Below, piece after piece: positions 42,091 to 51,635 of a stretch of DNA of 64,000 bases. The translations under genes were made by a program, and so were the position numbers. The notes beneath the pieces are model-generated. The model had not been told where the DNA came from and searched no databases. It saw only the letters and a list, made by a program, of their open reading frames with translations. Source of the stretch: Desulfoferula sp040751985 (GTDB lineage Bacteria > Desulfobacterota > Desulfarculia > Desulfarculales > Desulfarculaceae); the NCBI GenBank assembly GCA_040751985.1, contig JBFMFU010000065.1, forward strand, positions 62,001 to 126,000, written 5' to 3'. Position 1 is the stretch's first letter; each line of letters starts with the position of its first letter.

Positions 42091-44832
42091 TCAGGCCGCG
42101 GCCAGCAGCCGGGCCGCCTCCTCGCGCAGGTATGGGTTGCGGTGCCGGGCCAGCCGGTGCAGCTGGTCCAGGTAGGCCTCCAGGGGGGCTTCCTGCTGGC
42201 CCAGCACCACCAGGCTCAGGTACAGCGTCACCCAGTGCTTCTTGGCCAGCATGTGCGCGAACAGCTCCTCCTGGTCCTCGAAGGCCAGGGGCAGCTTGAA
42301 CAGCCTCCGGCCGGCGGCCAGGGTCTGCTCCTGGGGCCCCTCCTCCAAAAGCGGCAGCATGGCCTCGGACAGGGCGTGGCCCACCATGGACTCCAGGGCC
42401 TCCACCGCGTTGCTGTAGAGCTTGTCGTCGGCCGCCGACAGCCCCCGGATCACCAGGCGCATCTGGTCTGACTGGTCCTGGGTGGCCAGCACCCGCAGGA
42501 TGGTCTGCACCCGCGCCTTCTTGCGCTCGCCCAGGTGCTGGATCAAGAGGTCGCGCTCCGGGCTGGCCGGCAGCTTGCCGATGGCCCGGGCCTCGGCCAG
42601 GCTCCAGTAGGCCAGCTCCAGGTTGCCGCGGGCAAAGGCCATGATCTCCCGGTCGCCGATCTTCAGCTGGGCCATGAGGGTATAGACCCCCTCGCGCACC
42701 CGGCGGTTGGGCAGGGTCAGGGCCTCGATGAGCACCTCGCTGGTCAGCTCCTCGGACTCCGGCAGCCGCTCCAGGGCCAGCTCGCGCCGGGCCTGGTCCT
42801 CGCTGCCCAGCAGGCGCAGGAAGGCCTTCACCTCGGCCTCGCCCGCCAGGCGGAAGTTCTCCAGCACCTCCAGGGGCACCGCGGCCTGGTCCTTCTGCAG
42901 GTCCCGGAGCACCAGCTCGTGCAGGTCCGGGTCCTGCAGCCGGGCCAGGGCCACCAGGACCTGGCTGTGCAGCTCCGGGTCCTGTTCCTGGACCAGCATC
43001 TGGTGCAGGCGCGGGGTGAAGACCCGGTCGCCGCTGCCGCCGGCGGCCACGGCCCCGGCCAGGCGCTGGGCCGGCTCCGGGCTCTCCAGCCAGGCCTCTA
43101 TCTTGGGCCGGTAGCGCTGGGGGTCGTGGGGGTAGAGCCCGCTCACCGCCTGGGCCTGCACCTGCAGGTCGCTGTGCTCGCTCAAGAGCTTGTCCAGGAA
43201 GGGCACCGCCATGGCTCCGGGCAGGTTGCCGGCGGCCCTGGCCACGGCCGCGCTGAGCCGCGGCCGGGCCGGGTCGGCCAGCTCCAGGTAGGCGGTCAGG
43301 GCCTCGTCGCCGGCCTCGGGCGGGATCAGGGGTAAGAGGGCCATGGCCGTGGGCTCGTCTTTGCCGCGGATCAGCTCCAGCAGGTGCCGGTCCACGTCGG
43401 GCATCTGCTGGGCCTTCAGGAGCTGGGCGTACCACAGGCAGGTCTGGCCCTGGGAGGCGCGGCAGGCCTCCAGCAGCTGCTCCTGGGCCCGCATGTCCTT
43501 GAAAATCAGGCTCAGGTCCTGTTCGGCCAGCGAACGCATGTCGATCACGTTGCGCCCGATCAAATCTAAAAGGATGTCGGAGTAGGTGCGCTTGAGCCAG
43601 ATGGAGGAGGCCACCCAGCCCAGGCTCACCACCCCGCCGATGATGGCCAGCCAGCGGGGGTGGAACAGGTGCTCGGACAGGAAGATGACGCCCGAGCCCA
43701 ACAGGATGCCCACCCGCACCACGGTGCCGCGCAGGAAGGGCCGCAGAAAGGAGCGGAACTCGTCCGGAAACAGGCCCACCAGGATGTTGCGGGCCGGGTT
43801 GTTGATGGTGTTCAGGAGCACCCGGGTGGAGATGCGGGCGTACATGGCCGCGTACACGTCGAAGCGGAACAGCAGGCCCAAAAAGGCCAGCACGTAGTTG
43901 ATGGGGTGGAACATCAGGGCCACCGGCAGGCCCCAGCGGGTGTAGAGCTTGCCCACGAACAACAGGATCACCAGGCTGATGACGTTGAGCAGGCCCCGGA
44001 AGTAGCCGAAGAAGGCGATCAGGCCGCCCTCGGTGGCGAAGGTCTCGTTCACCGCGAAGTTGAACTGGTAGTTCATGATGGGCAGCACGATGTTGGGCAA
44101 GAGGGTCAGTAGCACCAGGATCTTGAGCAGGGTGGATTCCTTGAGCATGGGCACCACCTGCTTGATCTCGTCAATGAAGCTGGTCTTCTTGCCCTTCTTC
44201 TTCACCTGGCGCTCGGGGATGTTGAGCACCGGGTATTGCCGCGACATCTGCCAGACCAGCGCCGCCCCGGCCAGGCAGGCCGCCAGGTAGGCCAGCATCA
44301 GGTTGTCGAAGTGGATGGTCCGGGCCAGGGCCGGGGTGAGGAAGCTGCCCACGATGGCCCCGATCACCCCGCCGGCGGTGATCAGGGGGAAGATGCGCTT
44401 GGACTGGCGCACGTTGAACAGGTCGTTGGTCAGGTTCCAGAACACCAGGGTCATCAGGCCCTCGTACTGGGCCTTGAGCACGAACATCACCGGGTAGACC
44501 AGCTCCAGGCCCAGGCCCACCACCGGCCGCAGCAGGGCCACCGTCACCCCGCAGAAGGCCATCAGGTAGGCCAGCATGCGGCCGCTGGGCAGCCGGCGCA
44601 GCATGCCGGTCATGGCCCCCATGATCACGAAGGTGACCAGGGAGTTGATCACGTAGACGATGGGCAGGTACTGCACGCCGTAGCGCTTGAGGAAGGCGGT
44701 CTCGGCGAAGTTGTCGAACAGGATGTTGGAGGTGCGGATCAGGTACAACAGGGCCGCCGACCACAGGAACAGGGCGATCTCCTCCGGCTGCACCTTGAGC
44801 CAGCGGTTGAGCAGTGACTTAAAGCCCGCCAT
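42091..44832 (-). CDS. NTP/NDP-exchange-like carrier with C-terminal HEAT repeats
   Basis: This 913-residue protein has an N-terminal membrane half (residues ~15-430, about 12 helices: FLWSAALLYLIRTSNILFDNFAE, FVIMGAMTGML, FPLITAGGVIGAIVGSFL) that resembles nucleotide exchange translocases (NTT/MFS-like). The C-terminal half (~450-913) consists of HEAT-type helical repeats with recurring segments like AAVARAAGNLPG, LVALARLQDPDLHEL and PYLREEAARLL. Such chimeras occur in free-living bacteria and are probably regulated transporters, not energy-parasite ATP importers. The substrate is unknown. The cNMP-binding protein follows directly. A TATTAT -10-like element is at 44879-44874, but the -35 is weak. 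Confidence 0.8.
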   Translation of the reverse strand: MAGFKSLLNRWLKVQPEEIALFLWSAALLYLIRTSNILFDNFAETAFLKRYGVQYLPIVYVINSLVTFVIMGAMTGMLRRLPSGRMLAYLMAFCGVTVALLRPVVGLGLELVYPVMFVLKAQYEGLMTLVFWNLTNDLFNVRQSKRIFPLITAGGVIGAIVGSFLTPALARTIHFDNLMLAYLAACLAGAALVWQMSRQYPVLNIPERQVKKKGKKTSFIDEIKQVVPMLKESTLLKILVLLTLLPNIVLPIMNYQFNFAVNETFATEGGLIAFFGYFRGLLNVISLVILLFVGKLYTRWGLPVALMFHPINYVLAFLGLLFRFDVYAAMYARISTRVLLNTINNPARNILVGLFPDEFRSFLRPFLRGTVVRVGILLGSGVIFLSEHLFHPRWLAIIGGVVSLGWVASSIWLKRTYSDILLDLIGRNVIDMRSLAEQDLSLIFKDMRAQEQLLEACRASQGQTCLWYAQLLKAQQMPDVDRHLLELIRGKDEPTAMALLPLIPPEAGDEALTAYLELADPARPRLSAAVARAAGNLPGAMAVPFLDKLLSEHSDLQVQAQAVSGLYPHDPQRYRPKIEAWLESPEPAQRLAGAVAAGGSGDRVFTPRLHQMLVQEQDPELHSQVLVALARLQDPDLHELVLRDLQKDQAAVPLEVLENFRLAGEAEVKAFLRLLGSEDQARRELALERLPESEELTSEVLIEALTLPNRRVREGVYTLMAQLKIGDREIMAFARGNLELAYWSLAEARAIGKLPASPERDLLIQHLGERKKARVQTILRVLATQDQSDQMRLVIRGLSAADDKLYSNAVEALESMVGHALSEAMLPLLEEGPQEQTLAAGRRLFKLPLAFEDQEELFAHMLAKKHWVTLYLSLVVLGQQEAPLEAYLDQLHRLARHRNPYLREEAARLLAAA

Positions 44833-44914
44833 GCAGCTCCGCCCGTCCGGGGTGGCCGAGATTCCGCTTCATCATAATATCGGGCGCGGGCCCAGGCAAG
44901 AAGAGGCGCACCCC

Positions 44915-45976
44915 CTAGGCCCCTCCCAGGCGGCAGGCCTCGCCCGGGGCCGGGGCCCCGGCGCCGTGGTCGGGCTGGGCGAAGTGGCACAGGGCCACCT
45001 GCTCCGGGCCCGCCGGGTGCCAGTCCGGGTAGCTGCGGCTGCACAGCAGGCGCTCGGCCCGCCGGCAGCGGGGGAAGAAGGGGCAGCCGGCCAGGTCCGC
45101 GGCCTCGCGCGGGGCGCTCAAGAGGGTGCCGTACACCGGCACCGCCTCGCAGCGGCCGAACTTGGGCGTGGCGTCGATCAGGGCCTGGGTGTAGGGGTGC
45201 TTGGGGTTGGCGATGACCGAGGCCGCCGGGCCTATCTCCATCAGGTGGCCGTGGTAAATCACCGCGATGCGGTCGCAGAGGTAGCGGGCCGCGGCCAGGC
45301 TGTGGGTGATGAAGATGATGGTGGCACCCATCTGGCCGCGCACCCCCAGCAGGATGTCGAAGATCTGGGCCGAGTAGGAGGCGTCCAGCATGGAGGTGGG
45401 CTCGTCGGCCACCAGCAGGCCGGGCTGCACCACGATGGCCCGGGCAATGGCCACCCGCTGGCGCTGGCCGCCGCTGAGCTGGTGCGGGAAGCGGTAGACG
45501 AAGTCCTCGGCCGGCGACAGACCCACCGTGTTCAGCACCTCCAGCACCCGCTGCAGGTAGTCGCGCGGATCGCCGATGCGGTTGGTGATCAGGGGCTCGG
45601 CCACGCTGTCGGCGATGGAGACCTGGGGGTTCAGGGACTGGTAGGGGTCCTGGAATACCATCTGCACCCGCCGGCGGTAGTCGCGCATCTGGCGGCCCTT
45701 GAGGTGGGTGATGTCCTTGCCCTCCAGGCGGATCGTCCCCTCGTCCGGCTCCTCCAGGCGCACGATGAGCCGGCCGGCGGTGGTCTTGCCGCTGCCGCTC
45801 TCGCCCACCAGGCCGAACACCTCGCCCCGGCCGATGGTCAGCGAAAGCTGATTCAGGGCCACCACCCGCTGGCCACCCCGGCCGAAGATGTTGCCCTTGG
45901 TGAAGTAGATGCGGCTGACCCGCTCCAGGGCCAGGATGGGGTCAGTCACGTTTATGGGCGGGGGCTGAGGGCTCAT
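44915..45976 (-). CDS. Dipeptide/oligopeptide ABC transporter ATPase (DppF/OppF-like)
   Basis: A 353-residue protein with Walker A GESGSGKTT, GRQMRDYRRRVQMVFQDPYQSLNP, signature LSGGQRQRVAIARAI, Walker B LLVADEPTSMLD, and a C-terminal oligopeptide-type extension with a Cys cluster (CPFFPRCRRAERLLCSRSYPD) that may hold an Fe-S cluster, as in other Dpp/Opp ATPases. It is the last gene of the five-gene operon. The ATG at 45976 follows GGAAGGCCCC. Confidence 0.9.
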   Translation of the reverse strand: MSPQPPPINVTDPILALERVSRIYFTKGNIFGRGGQRVVALNQLSLTIGRGEVFGLVGESGSGKTTAGRLIVRLEEPDEGTIRLEGKDITHLKGRQMRDYRRRVQMVFQDPYQSLNPQVSIADSVAEPLITNRIGDPRDYLQRVLEVLNTVGLSPAEDFVYRFPHQLSGGQRQRVAIARAIVVQPGLLVADEPTSMLDASYSAQIFDILLGVRGQMGATIIFITHSLAAARYLCDRIAVIYHGHLMEIGPAASVIANPKHPYTQALIDATPKFGRCEAVPVYGTLLSAPREAADLAGCPFFPRCRRAERLLCSRSYPDWHPAGPEQVALCHFAQPDHGAGAPAPGEACRLGGA

Positions 45977-45986
45977 GGGGCCTTCC

Positions 45987-46940
45987 TCAACAATGGTCGC
46001 AGAGCACCCGGTGCCCCGCCTCCACCTCCTGCCACTGGGGAGGCTCCAGCTTGCAGAAGGCCTCCGAGCGCGGGCAGCGGTCGCAGAAGCGGCAGCCGGG
46101 GATGGTGCCGATGAGGTTGGGCGGCTCGCCGGGGATGGGCGTCAGCTTTTTCTTCTCCCCGGTCAGGGTGGGGAAGGAGTTGACCAGGGCCTGGGTGTAG
46201 GGGTGGCGCGGGGCGTAGAAGACCTGGTCGGTGCTGCCGCTCTCCACCAGTTGGCCGGCGTACATCACCCCGATGTGATGGCAGACCTCGGCCACGATGG
46301 AGATGTCATGGGAGATGAAGATGATCCCCATGTTGAACTGCTCCTGCAGGGCCTTGGTCTCCTTGAGTATCTGATCCTGCACCACCACGTCCAGGGCCGT
46401 GGTGGGCTCGTCGGCGATGATCAGCTTGGGGTTCAGGGCCAGGGCCATGGCGATGATGGCCCGCTGCTTCATGCCCCCGGAGTACTGGTGGGGAAAGTCG
46501 TGCAGCCGGGCCAGGGGCAGCCCCACCAACTGGAACAGGCCCTCCACCTGCCTGAGCAGCTCATCCTTGCTCAGCTCCGGGCGGTGGGTGCTGATGGCCT
46601 CCGTCATCTGCCAGCTCACCCGCTGCACCGGGTTTAGGGCGTTCATGGCCGCCTGGAAGATCATGGCCACGTCCCGCCAGCGCACCTGCCGCAGTTCCTC
46701 CTCGCTGAGTTGGGCCAGGTCCACCCCGTCCAGCAGGATGCGGCCCTCGCTGATGGCGCCGTTGGGCGGCAAGAGCCCCATCAGGGCCATGCCGATGGTG
46801 GTCTTGCCGCAGCCGCTCTCGCCCACCAGGCCCAGGGAGCTGCCCGCCTCCAGGCTGAAGCTCACCCCTTCCACCGCCTTCAGGAGGCCCTTCTTGGTGT
46901 GGTAGCCGATGCACAGGTTTTCCACGCAGAGAAGCGGCAT
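45987..46940 (-). CDS. Dipeptide/oligopeptide ABC transporter ATPase (DppD/OppD-like)
   Basis: This 317-residue protein has Walker A GESGCGKTT, AMIFQAAMNALNP, signature YSGGMKQRAIIAMAL, Walker B LIIADEPTTALD, and the C-terminal Cys cluster CRFCDRCPRSEAFC. I place the start at the ATG at 46940 (GGGAGTAGCC upstream); a longer in-frame reading would run antisense-like into the upstream permease gene. Its start lies two bases before the end of that gene, typical of coupled transporter genes. Confidence 0.9.
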   Translation of the reverse strand: MPLLCVENLCIGYHTKKGLLKAVEGVSFSLEAGSSLGLVGESGCGKTTIGMALMGLLPPNGAISEGRILLDGVDLAQLSEEELRQVRWRDVAMIFQAAMNALNPVQRVSWQMTEAISTHRPELSKDELLRQVEGLFQLVGLPLARLHDFPHQYSGGMKQRAIIAMALALNPKLIIADEPTTALDVVVQDQILKETKALQEQFNMGIIFISHDISIVAEVCHHIGVMYAGQLVESGSTDQVFYAPRHPYTQALVNSFPTLTGEKKKLTPIPGEPPNLIGTIPGCRFCDRCPRSEAFCKLEPPQWQEVEAGHRVLCDHC

Positions 46941-46942
46941 GG

Positions 46943-47872
46943 CTACTCCCGCTGGCCCTCTTCGCGCAGGCGCGGGTCCAGCACCTCGTCCATGGCCCGG
47001 CCCAGCATGTAGAAGCTGAGGGTGATCAGGCTGATGCAGATGCCGGGCGGCAGCAGCCAGTAGGGCGCGGTGAACATGTGGCCCGTCTTCCACACCCACT
47101 GGAGCATCATGCCCCAGCTCACGGTGCCCGGATCCCCGAAGCCCAGGAAGGCCAGGCCGGCCTCGATGACGATGGCCGCCGTGACCCGGAAGGTCATGTA
47201 CAAAAAGGCCAGGGGCAGCACGTTGGGCATGATGTGGCGGAAGATGATGCGCGTGTGCGAGGCCCCGGCCACCCGGGCCGCGTCGATGAAGGGCCGCTGC
47301 TTCAGGCTCAGGGTCTGGGCGCGGATCACCCGGCTGACGCTGGGCCAGCGGAACAGGGCGATCATCAGCACGATGGTCCAGATGTTGAGTTTGCCGAACA
47401 AGGCGGCCAGCATCAGGATTATCAGCAAGGTGGGCATGACCATGATCATGTCCGCCAGGCGCATGAGCACGGTCTCGGTGAAGCCGCCCATGTAGCCGGC
47501 GGTCATGCCGAAGGCGGTGCCCAGCACCACGGCCATGAAGGCCGCCGACACGCCCACCATGAAGGCCACCCGGGCCCCGGCCAAGAGCTGGCTGAAGATG
47601 TCCCGGCCCATGAAGTCGGTGCCCAGCCAGTGGCGCAGGCTGGGCGGGGTGGCCTTGAGCACCAGGGGGTCCACGCCGGTCATGGGGTGGTACATGGCGT
47701 TGACCATGGGCGGTATGTAGCTGCAGACGGCCATGAGCCCGAAGAGGATCAACAGCCCCATGCCGATCCTGCCCAGCAGGTTGCCCCGGAAGACGCGCCA
47801 GTCCTCGGCCAGGCGCTCCTGCCAGGGGTGGCGCCGGGCCAGTTGCGGCGAGGCTTTCAGCATCTTGCTCAC
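46943..47872 (-). CDS. Dipeptide/oligopeptide ABC permease (DppC-like)
   Basis: A 309-residue protein with six membrane helices. The N-terminus has WRVFRGNLLGRIGMGLLILF, then HWLGTDFMGRDIFSQLLAGARVAF, the DppC/OppC signature, and the EAA-loop segment DAARVAGASHTRIIFRHIMPN that docks the ATPases. It forms the channel with the DppB-like protein encoded 13 bases upstream. The start is GTG with AGGAGAGG in front; an ATG three codons later is an alternative. Confidence 0.9.
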   Translation of the reverse strand: MSKMLKASPQLARRHPWQERLAEDWRVFRGNLLGRIGMGLLILFGLMAVCSYIPPMVNAMYHPMTGVDPLVLKATPPSLRHWLGTDFMGRDIFSQLLAGARVAFMVGVSAAFMAVVLGTAFGMTAGYMGGFTETVLMRLADMIMVMPTLLIILMLAALFGKLNIWTIVLMIALFRWPSVSRVIRAQTLSLKQRPFIDAARVAGASHTRIIFRHIMPNVLPLAFLYMTFRVTAAIVIEAGLAFLGFGDPGTVSWGMMLQWVWKTGHMFTAPYWLLPPGICISLITLSFYMLGRAMDEVLDPRLREEGQRE

Positions 47873-47884
47873 GCGCCGCCTCTC

Positions 47885-48856
47885 CTAATAGCGAATCCGC
47901 GGGTCCAGATAGGCATAGAGCACGTCCACCACCAGATTGGACAGCAGCACCACCGCCGCCACCAAGAGGAACGAGGCCTGGGCCAGGGGGTAGTCGTTCT
48001 GGCTCACCGCCATGACCAGCTCCCGGCCGATGCCCGGCCAGGAGAACACCGTCTCGGTGAGCGCCCCGCCGTTGATGGAAAAGGCCAGGGACAGGCCCAC
48101 GCTGGTCACCACCGGCAGCCAGGCGTTGGGCGCCGCGTGCTGGTTGCGGATGGCCCGCTCGCTCAGGCCCTTGGCCCGGGCCAGCAGGATGTAGTCCTCC
48201 TTGAGCGTCTCCAGCATGGACGAGCGCATCACCAGCAAATAGCTGCCGAAGTGGATCAGGAACAAGGTGGCCAGGGGCAGCACCATGTGGTGGACCACGT
48301 CAATGAACTTGGTGAAAAACCCGCAGGCCGGGTCCAGCCAGACCTCGTCGGTGATCATACCCGTGATGGGGCACCACCCCAGGTGGTAGGCGAAGACCCA
48401 GACCAAGAGCAGGGCCAGCCAGGGCAGGAACAAGGTGTGGGTCACCAGGGAGGCGATGGTCAACAGGTTGTCGGTGAGCTTGCCCTTTTTCCAGGCGGCC
48501 AGCTTGCCCCAGGAGATGCCCACCAGCGCGGCCAGGATCACCGCGGTGGTGAAGAGCATCAAGGTGTTGGGCAGCCGCTGCCAGATGATCTTGGCCACCG
48601 GCTCCCCGTAGTGGAAGGAGTAGCCGAACTCGCCCGAGCCGATGTTCTTCAGGTACATCAGGTATTGGGTCCAGATGGGCTCCTTGAGCCCCATCTGCTC
48701 GATGAGGTGGTCGGCCTCCTCGGGGGTCAGGTTGGGGTCCACCAGCCGCGAGACCGGGTCGCCGGGCGCCAGGCGGAAGAGCACGAACAGGATGGTGAGG
48801 ATCAAAAAAAGGATCACCACCACCTGCACCAGGCGCTTGAGGATGAACTTGCGCAT
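47885..48856 (-). CDS. Dipeptide/oligopeptide ABC permease (DppB-like)
   Basis: This 323-residue protein has an N-terminal helix (FILKRLVQVVVILFLILTILFVLFRLAPGDP, typical of DppB/OppB), and the EAA segment LLARAKGLSERAIRNQHAAPN, followed by FSWPGIGRELVMAVSQNDYPLAQ near the end. The ATG at 48856 follows a GGAG site; a TTG one codon earlier is possible but less likely. It follows the binding protein gene by 49 bases. Confidence 0.9.
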   Translation of the reverse strand: MRKFILKRLVQVVVILFLILTILFVLFRLAPGDPVSRLVDPNLTPEEADHLIEQMGLKEPIWTQYLMYLKNIGSGEFGYSFHYGEPVAKIIWQRLPNTLMLFTTAVILAALVGISWGKLAAWKKGKLTDNLLTIASLVTHTLFLPWLALLLVWVFAYHLGWCPITGMITDEVWLDPACGFFTKFIDVVHHMVLPLATLFLIHFGSYLLVMRSSMLETLKEDYILLARAKGLSERAIRNQHAAPNAWLPVVTSVGLSLAFSINGGALTETVFSWPGIGRELVMAVSQNDYPLAQASFLLVAAVVLLSNLVVDVLYAYLDPRIRY

Positions 48857-48905
48857 CAAAGGCTCCGGCCCAGGGCGGTGCCCCCGCTTGCCTGGCGGAC
48901 GCCGC

Positions 48906-50633
48906 TCACTTAGCCCGCTTGATCAGGCAGAAGGACCACTCGTTGCCCACGCCGCCCAGCTCCGACACCCAGCCCGTGAAGCGGTCCTTGCGCACCCCCT
49001 CCACCACCAGCGGGTTGTACAGGGGCACGTAGGGCACCTCCTGCATGATCATCGCCTGCATCTTGTGGATCAGCTTTTGGCGCACCGCCGGATCCATGGC
49101 GTTTTCCGACTCGTCGGCCACGCGGTCGAAGTCCGGGTTGCGGTAGCCGCTCATGTTGTAGCCCCGGGGCCGGTCCATGGCCGAGTGGAAGAAGGCCCGC
49201 AGATAGCCCGGATCCAACGACAGCTTGGCGTAGCCCAGCACGAAGCAGTCGAAGTTGCGCTGGTCCTTGATGCGCTGCACCATGGCCCCGAAGGCCATGG
49301 GCCGGCTCAGGGCCGGGATGCCCATGGCCCGCAGCCACTCCTGGATCATCTGGCCGCTCATGGCCCGGTGGGGGTCGTAGTCCGCCGGCGGGGTGAGGAT
49401 GGTGAACTCAGCCATGGGCTGGCCGCCGGGCAGGCGGATGCCCTGGCCCTTGACCACCTCGCCGCTGGCGCTCACCGGCGGCACCTGCCAGGTGTAGCCG
49501 GCCTTCTTGAGAATCGCATAGGCCGCCTTGACCCGGTCGTTCCAGCTCAGGCCGTTGCCGTAGCGGGGCACTTGGTCGTTGTAGTAGAACTCGTTGCCCG
49601 GCGGGATGAGGGAGTGCATCACCTCGGCCTCGCCCTGCAGGATGCGCTTGATGATGAACTCCTTGCTCACCAGGGTGGCCACCGCCCGGCGGAAGTTCAC
49701 GTCGTTGAAGGGCGCCTTGCGCAGGTTGAAGCCCAGGAAGTACAAGGCGCTCTTCTTGTTCACGAACAGCTTGATATTCGGGTCGCCCTTGATCTGCTGG
49801 ATGTAGCCCGGCTGGATGCTGTTCCAGTAGTAGTCGATCTCGCCCTTGCGCAGGGCCAGCACCGCGGCGTCGGCGGTGCCGAAGACCTTGAGGATCATGC
49901 CCTTGATGTAGGGCCCCAGGGTGTAGCCGGCGATGGTCTGCTGACGGCCGAAGAAGTGGGGGTTGGCCTGCAGGTACACGAAGACCCCCTTTTTCCAACT
50001 GGCCAGCATGAAGGGTCCGGTGCCCACCGGCTTGTCCACCTTGAAGCGCAGCAGCACCTGCAGGGGCTTCTGCTTGCCCTGGGCCGCCTTGGCCACCGGC
50101 TCCCACTGCTTCTTCTGCACGATGGGCGTCAGCAGGGTGCGGGTGAGGAAGATGGCCTTGGGCCGCGTGAGCCAGTAGCGCACGGTGTGCTTGTCCAGGG
50201 CCTCCACCTTCTTGATGAACTTCCACTTGGAGCTCTGCAGGGGTATCTGGAAGTTCTGGATCAGTTGGCCGGTGAACACCACGTCCGCCGCGGTCAGCTC
50301 GCTGCCGTCGGACCACTTGGCCGGCCGCAGCTTGACCGTGTAGGTGAGATTGGCCGCGTCCAACTGGGGCTGGCCGGCGGCCAGCCAGGGCACCAGCTCC
50401 GGCCCCTTGGGGCTGTGCACGTACAGGGGCTCGTAGATCAGGTCCACCACCCGCTGCGACCAGGTGTCGTTGGCCAGCCAGAGGTTGAGGCTCTTGGGCT
50501 CCTCCAACACCCCCACCCGGATGATGTCATCGCTCAGGGCCAGGCCTGGCCCCGCGGACAGGCCCAGGCACAACAAAGCTGCGGTGGCGCCGAGCAGGGC
50601 CCGGCGGACCTTCTCAGCCACGCTTGCTGCCAT
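48906..50633 (-). CDS. Dipeptide/oligopeptide ABC transporter substrate-binding protein
   Basis: The protein has 575 residues, a signal peptide (residues ~1-32), and the SBP_bac_5 fold: IIRVGVLEEPKSLNLWLAND at the mature N-terminus, YEPLYVHSPKGPELVPWLA, VYTGQ-type VVFTGQLIQNF, SMDRPRGYNMSGYRNPDFD and the late VPYVPLYNP. Ligands in this family are peptides, nickel chelates or sugars; with this operon peptides are the first guess. The ATG at 50633 follows GAGAGG. The 111-base gap upstream contains a TATAAT-type -10. Confidence 0.9.
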   Translation of the reverse strand: MAASVAEKVRRALLGATAALLCLGLSAGPGLALSDDIIRVGVLEEPKSLNLWLANDTWSQRVVDLIYEPLYVHSPKGPELVPWLAAGQPQLDAANLTYTVKLRPAKWSDGSELTAADVVFTGQLIQNFQIPLQSSKWKFIKKVEALDKHTVRYWLTRPKAIFLTRTLLTPIVQKKQWEPVAKAAQGKQKPLQVLLRFKVDKPVGTGPFMLASWKKGVFVYLQANPHFFGRQQTIAGYTLGPYIKGMILKVFGTADAAVLALRKGEIDYYWNSIQPGYIQQIKGDPNIKLFVNKKSALYFLGFNLRKAPFNDVNFRRAVATLVSKEFIIKRILQGEAEVMHSLIPPGNEFYYNDQVPRYGNGLSWNDRVKAAYAILKKAGYTWQVPPVSASGEVVKGQGIRLPGGQPMAEFTILTPPADYDPHRAMSGQMIQEWLRAMGIPALSRPMAFGAMVQRIKDQRNFDCFVLGYAKLSLDPGYLRAFFHSAMDRPRGYNMSGYRNPDFDRVADESENAMDPAVRQKLIHKMQAMIMQEVPYVPLYNPLVVEGVRKDRFTGWVSELGGVGNEWSFCLIKRAK

Positions 50634-50693
50634 GTGACAACCTCTCACCCCTCTCAGATGCACCAAGAAAGCCTGAGGAAAGGACTATCGTTT

Positions 50694-50722
50694 ATTATAC
50701 GAAAACGTTGTCCGGGCTGGCC
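50694..50722 (-). promoter_or_regulatory. Candidate promoter of the dipeptide ABC operon
   Basis: A consensus TATAAT (50699-50694 on the minus strand) lies in the AT-rich gap between the RimK-like gene and the binding protein gene, about 60 bases before the ATG. The expected -35 position has no TTGACA, so an activator may be needed. Confidence 0.4.
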
Positions 50723-50744
50723 AGAGTTAATACAGGAACAATTA

Positions 50745-51635
50745 CTAGACGAGCTTGCTGCCCCGGACACGGGCCGCCGCGTGGTCTAGGATCAGGCCGG
50801 CCACGTCCAGGCCGGTGGCCTGCTCCAGGCCTTGGAAGCCGGGAGAGTAGTTGGCCTCCAAGAGCAGCAGGCCCTGGGGCGTGTCCATCAGGTCCACCCC
50901 GGCGATCTCCAGGCCCAGGGCCCGGCAGGCGGCCAGGGCCAGGCGGGCCGGCTCGCCGGAGGGCTCCATGGCCTGGGCCGCCCCGCCCAGGTGCACGTTG
51001 CTGCGGAACTCGCCTGGGGCCGGGATCAGGCTGACCGCCGCCGCGGCCCGGCCGCCCACCACCAGCACTCGCAGGTCCCGCCGGCCTGCGGGCGGGCAGT
51101 AGCGCTGCAAGAGTAGGCCCTGGCGCTGGTGCAGCAGGAGCTCCTGGGCCCGGCGGGCCTGGCCGGCGTCCTCTAGCAGGCACACACCCTGGCCCTGGCG
51201 GCCACGGGCCAGCTTGAGCACCAGGGGGTAGCCGCCCAGGCGCTCCAGGGCCAGGGCCCAGCCTTCCGGCCGGTTCACCAGCACCGTCTCGGGCACAGGC
51301 AGGCCGGCCGCGGCCAGGGCCTGCAGGGTCAGGTACTTGTGGCTGGCCAGGCGGATGGCCGCCGCCCGGTTGATCACGGTCAGGCCCATGGTCTCCAGGT
51401 GGCTGATCAGGGCCAGGGAGTAGTCGCTGACCGTGGCCCCCAGGCGGGGCAGGGCCGCCTCCAGGCCGGCCGCGTGAGCCTCGCCCAGCAGGGCCGGGCC
51501 CGGCCCGCCCAGGGCCGGCCAGGCCCGGAAGGGGTGCAGCAGGACCAGCTCGTGGCCCCGGACCTGGGCGGCCTGGGCCAGGCGGCGGTGGGGGTGGAAC
51601 TCCGGCCCCCGCACGCTGATCACCGCCAGCTTCAC
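50745..51635 (-). CDS. RimK-like ATP-grasp ligase
   Basis: A 296-residue protein. The preATP-grasp domain (VKLAVISVRGPEFHPHRRLAQ) is followed by the ATP-binding core: YPLVLKLARGRQGQGVCLLEDA, LLLQRYCPPAGRRDLRVLVVGG, the GEFRSNVHLGG loop, and LEIAGVDLMDTPQGLLLLEANYSPGFQG with the metal-binding Glu-Asn pair. This is the RimK/LysX-type amide ligase architecture, which adds an amino acid (often Glu) to a carboxylate or protein C-terminus. The GTG start overlaps the stop of the upstream GNAT gene by four bases (GTGA) with GGGAGAG in front, so the two products should act together. Confidence 0.85.
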   Translation of the reverse strand: MKLAVISVRGPEFHPHRRLAQAAQVRGHELVLLHPFRAWPALGGPGPALLGEAHAAGLEAALPRLGATVSDYSLALISHLETMGLTVINRAAAIRLASHKYLTLQALAAAGLPVPETVLVNRPEGWALALERLGGYPLVLKLARGRQGQGVCLLEDAGQARRAQELLLHQRQGLLLQRYCPPAGRRDLRVLVVGGRAAAAVSLIPAPGEFRSNVHLGGAAQAMEPSGEPARLALAACRALGLEIAGVDLMDTPQGLLLLEANYSPGFQGLEQATGLDVAGLILDHAAARVRGSKLV

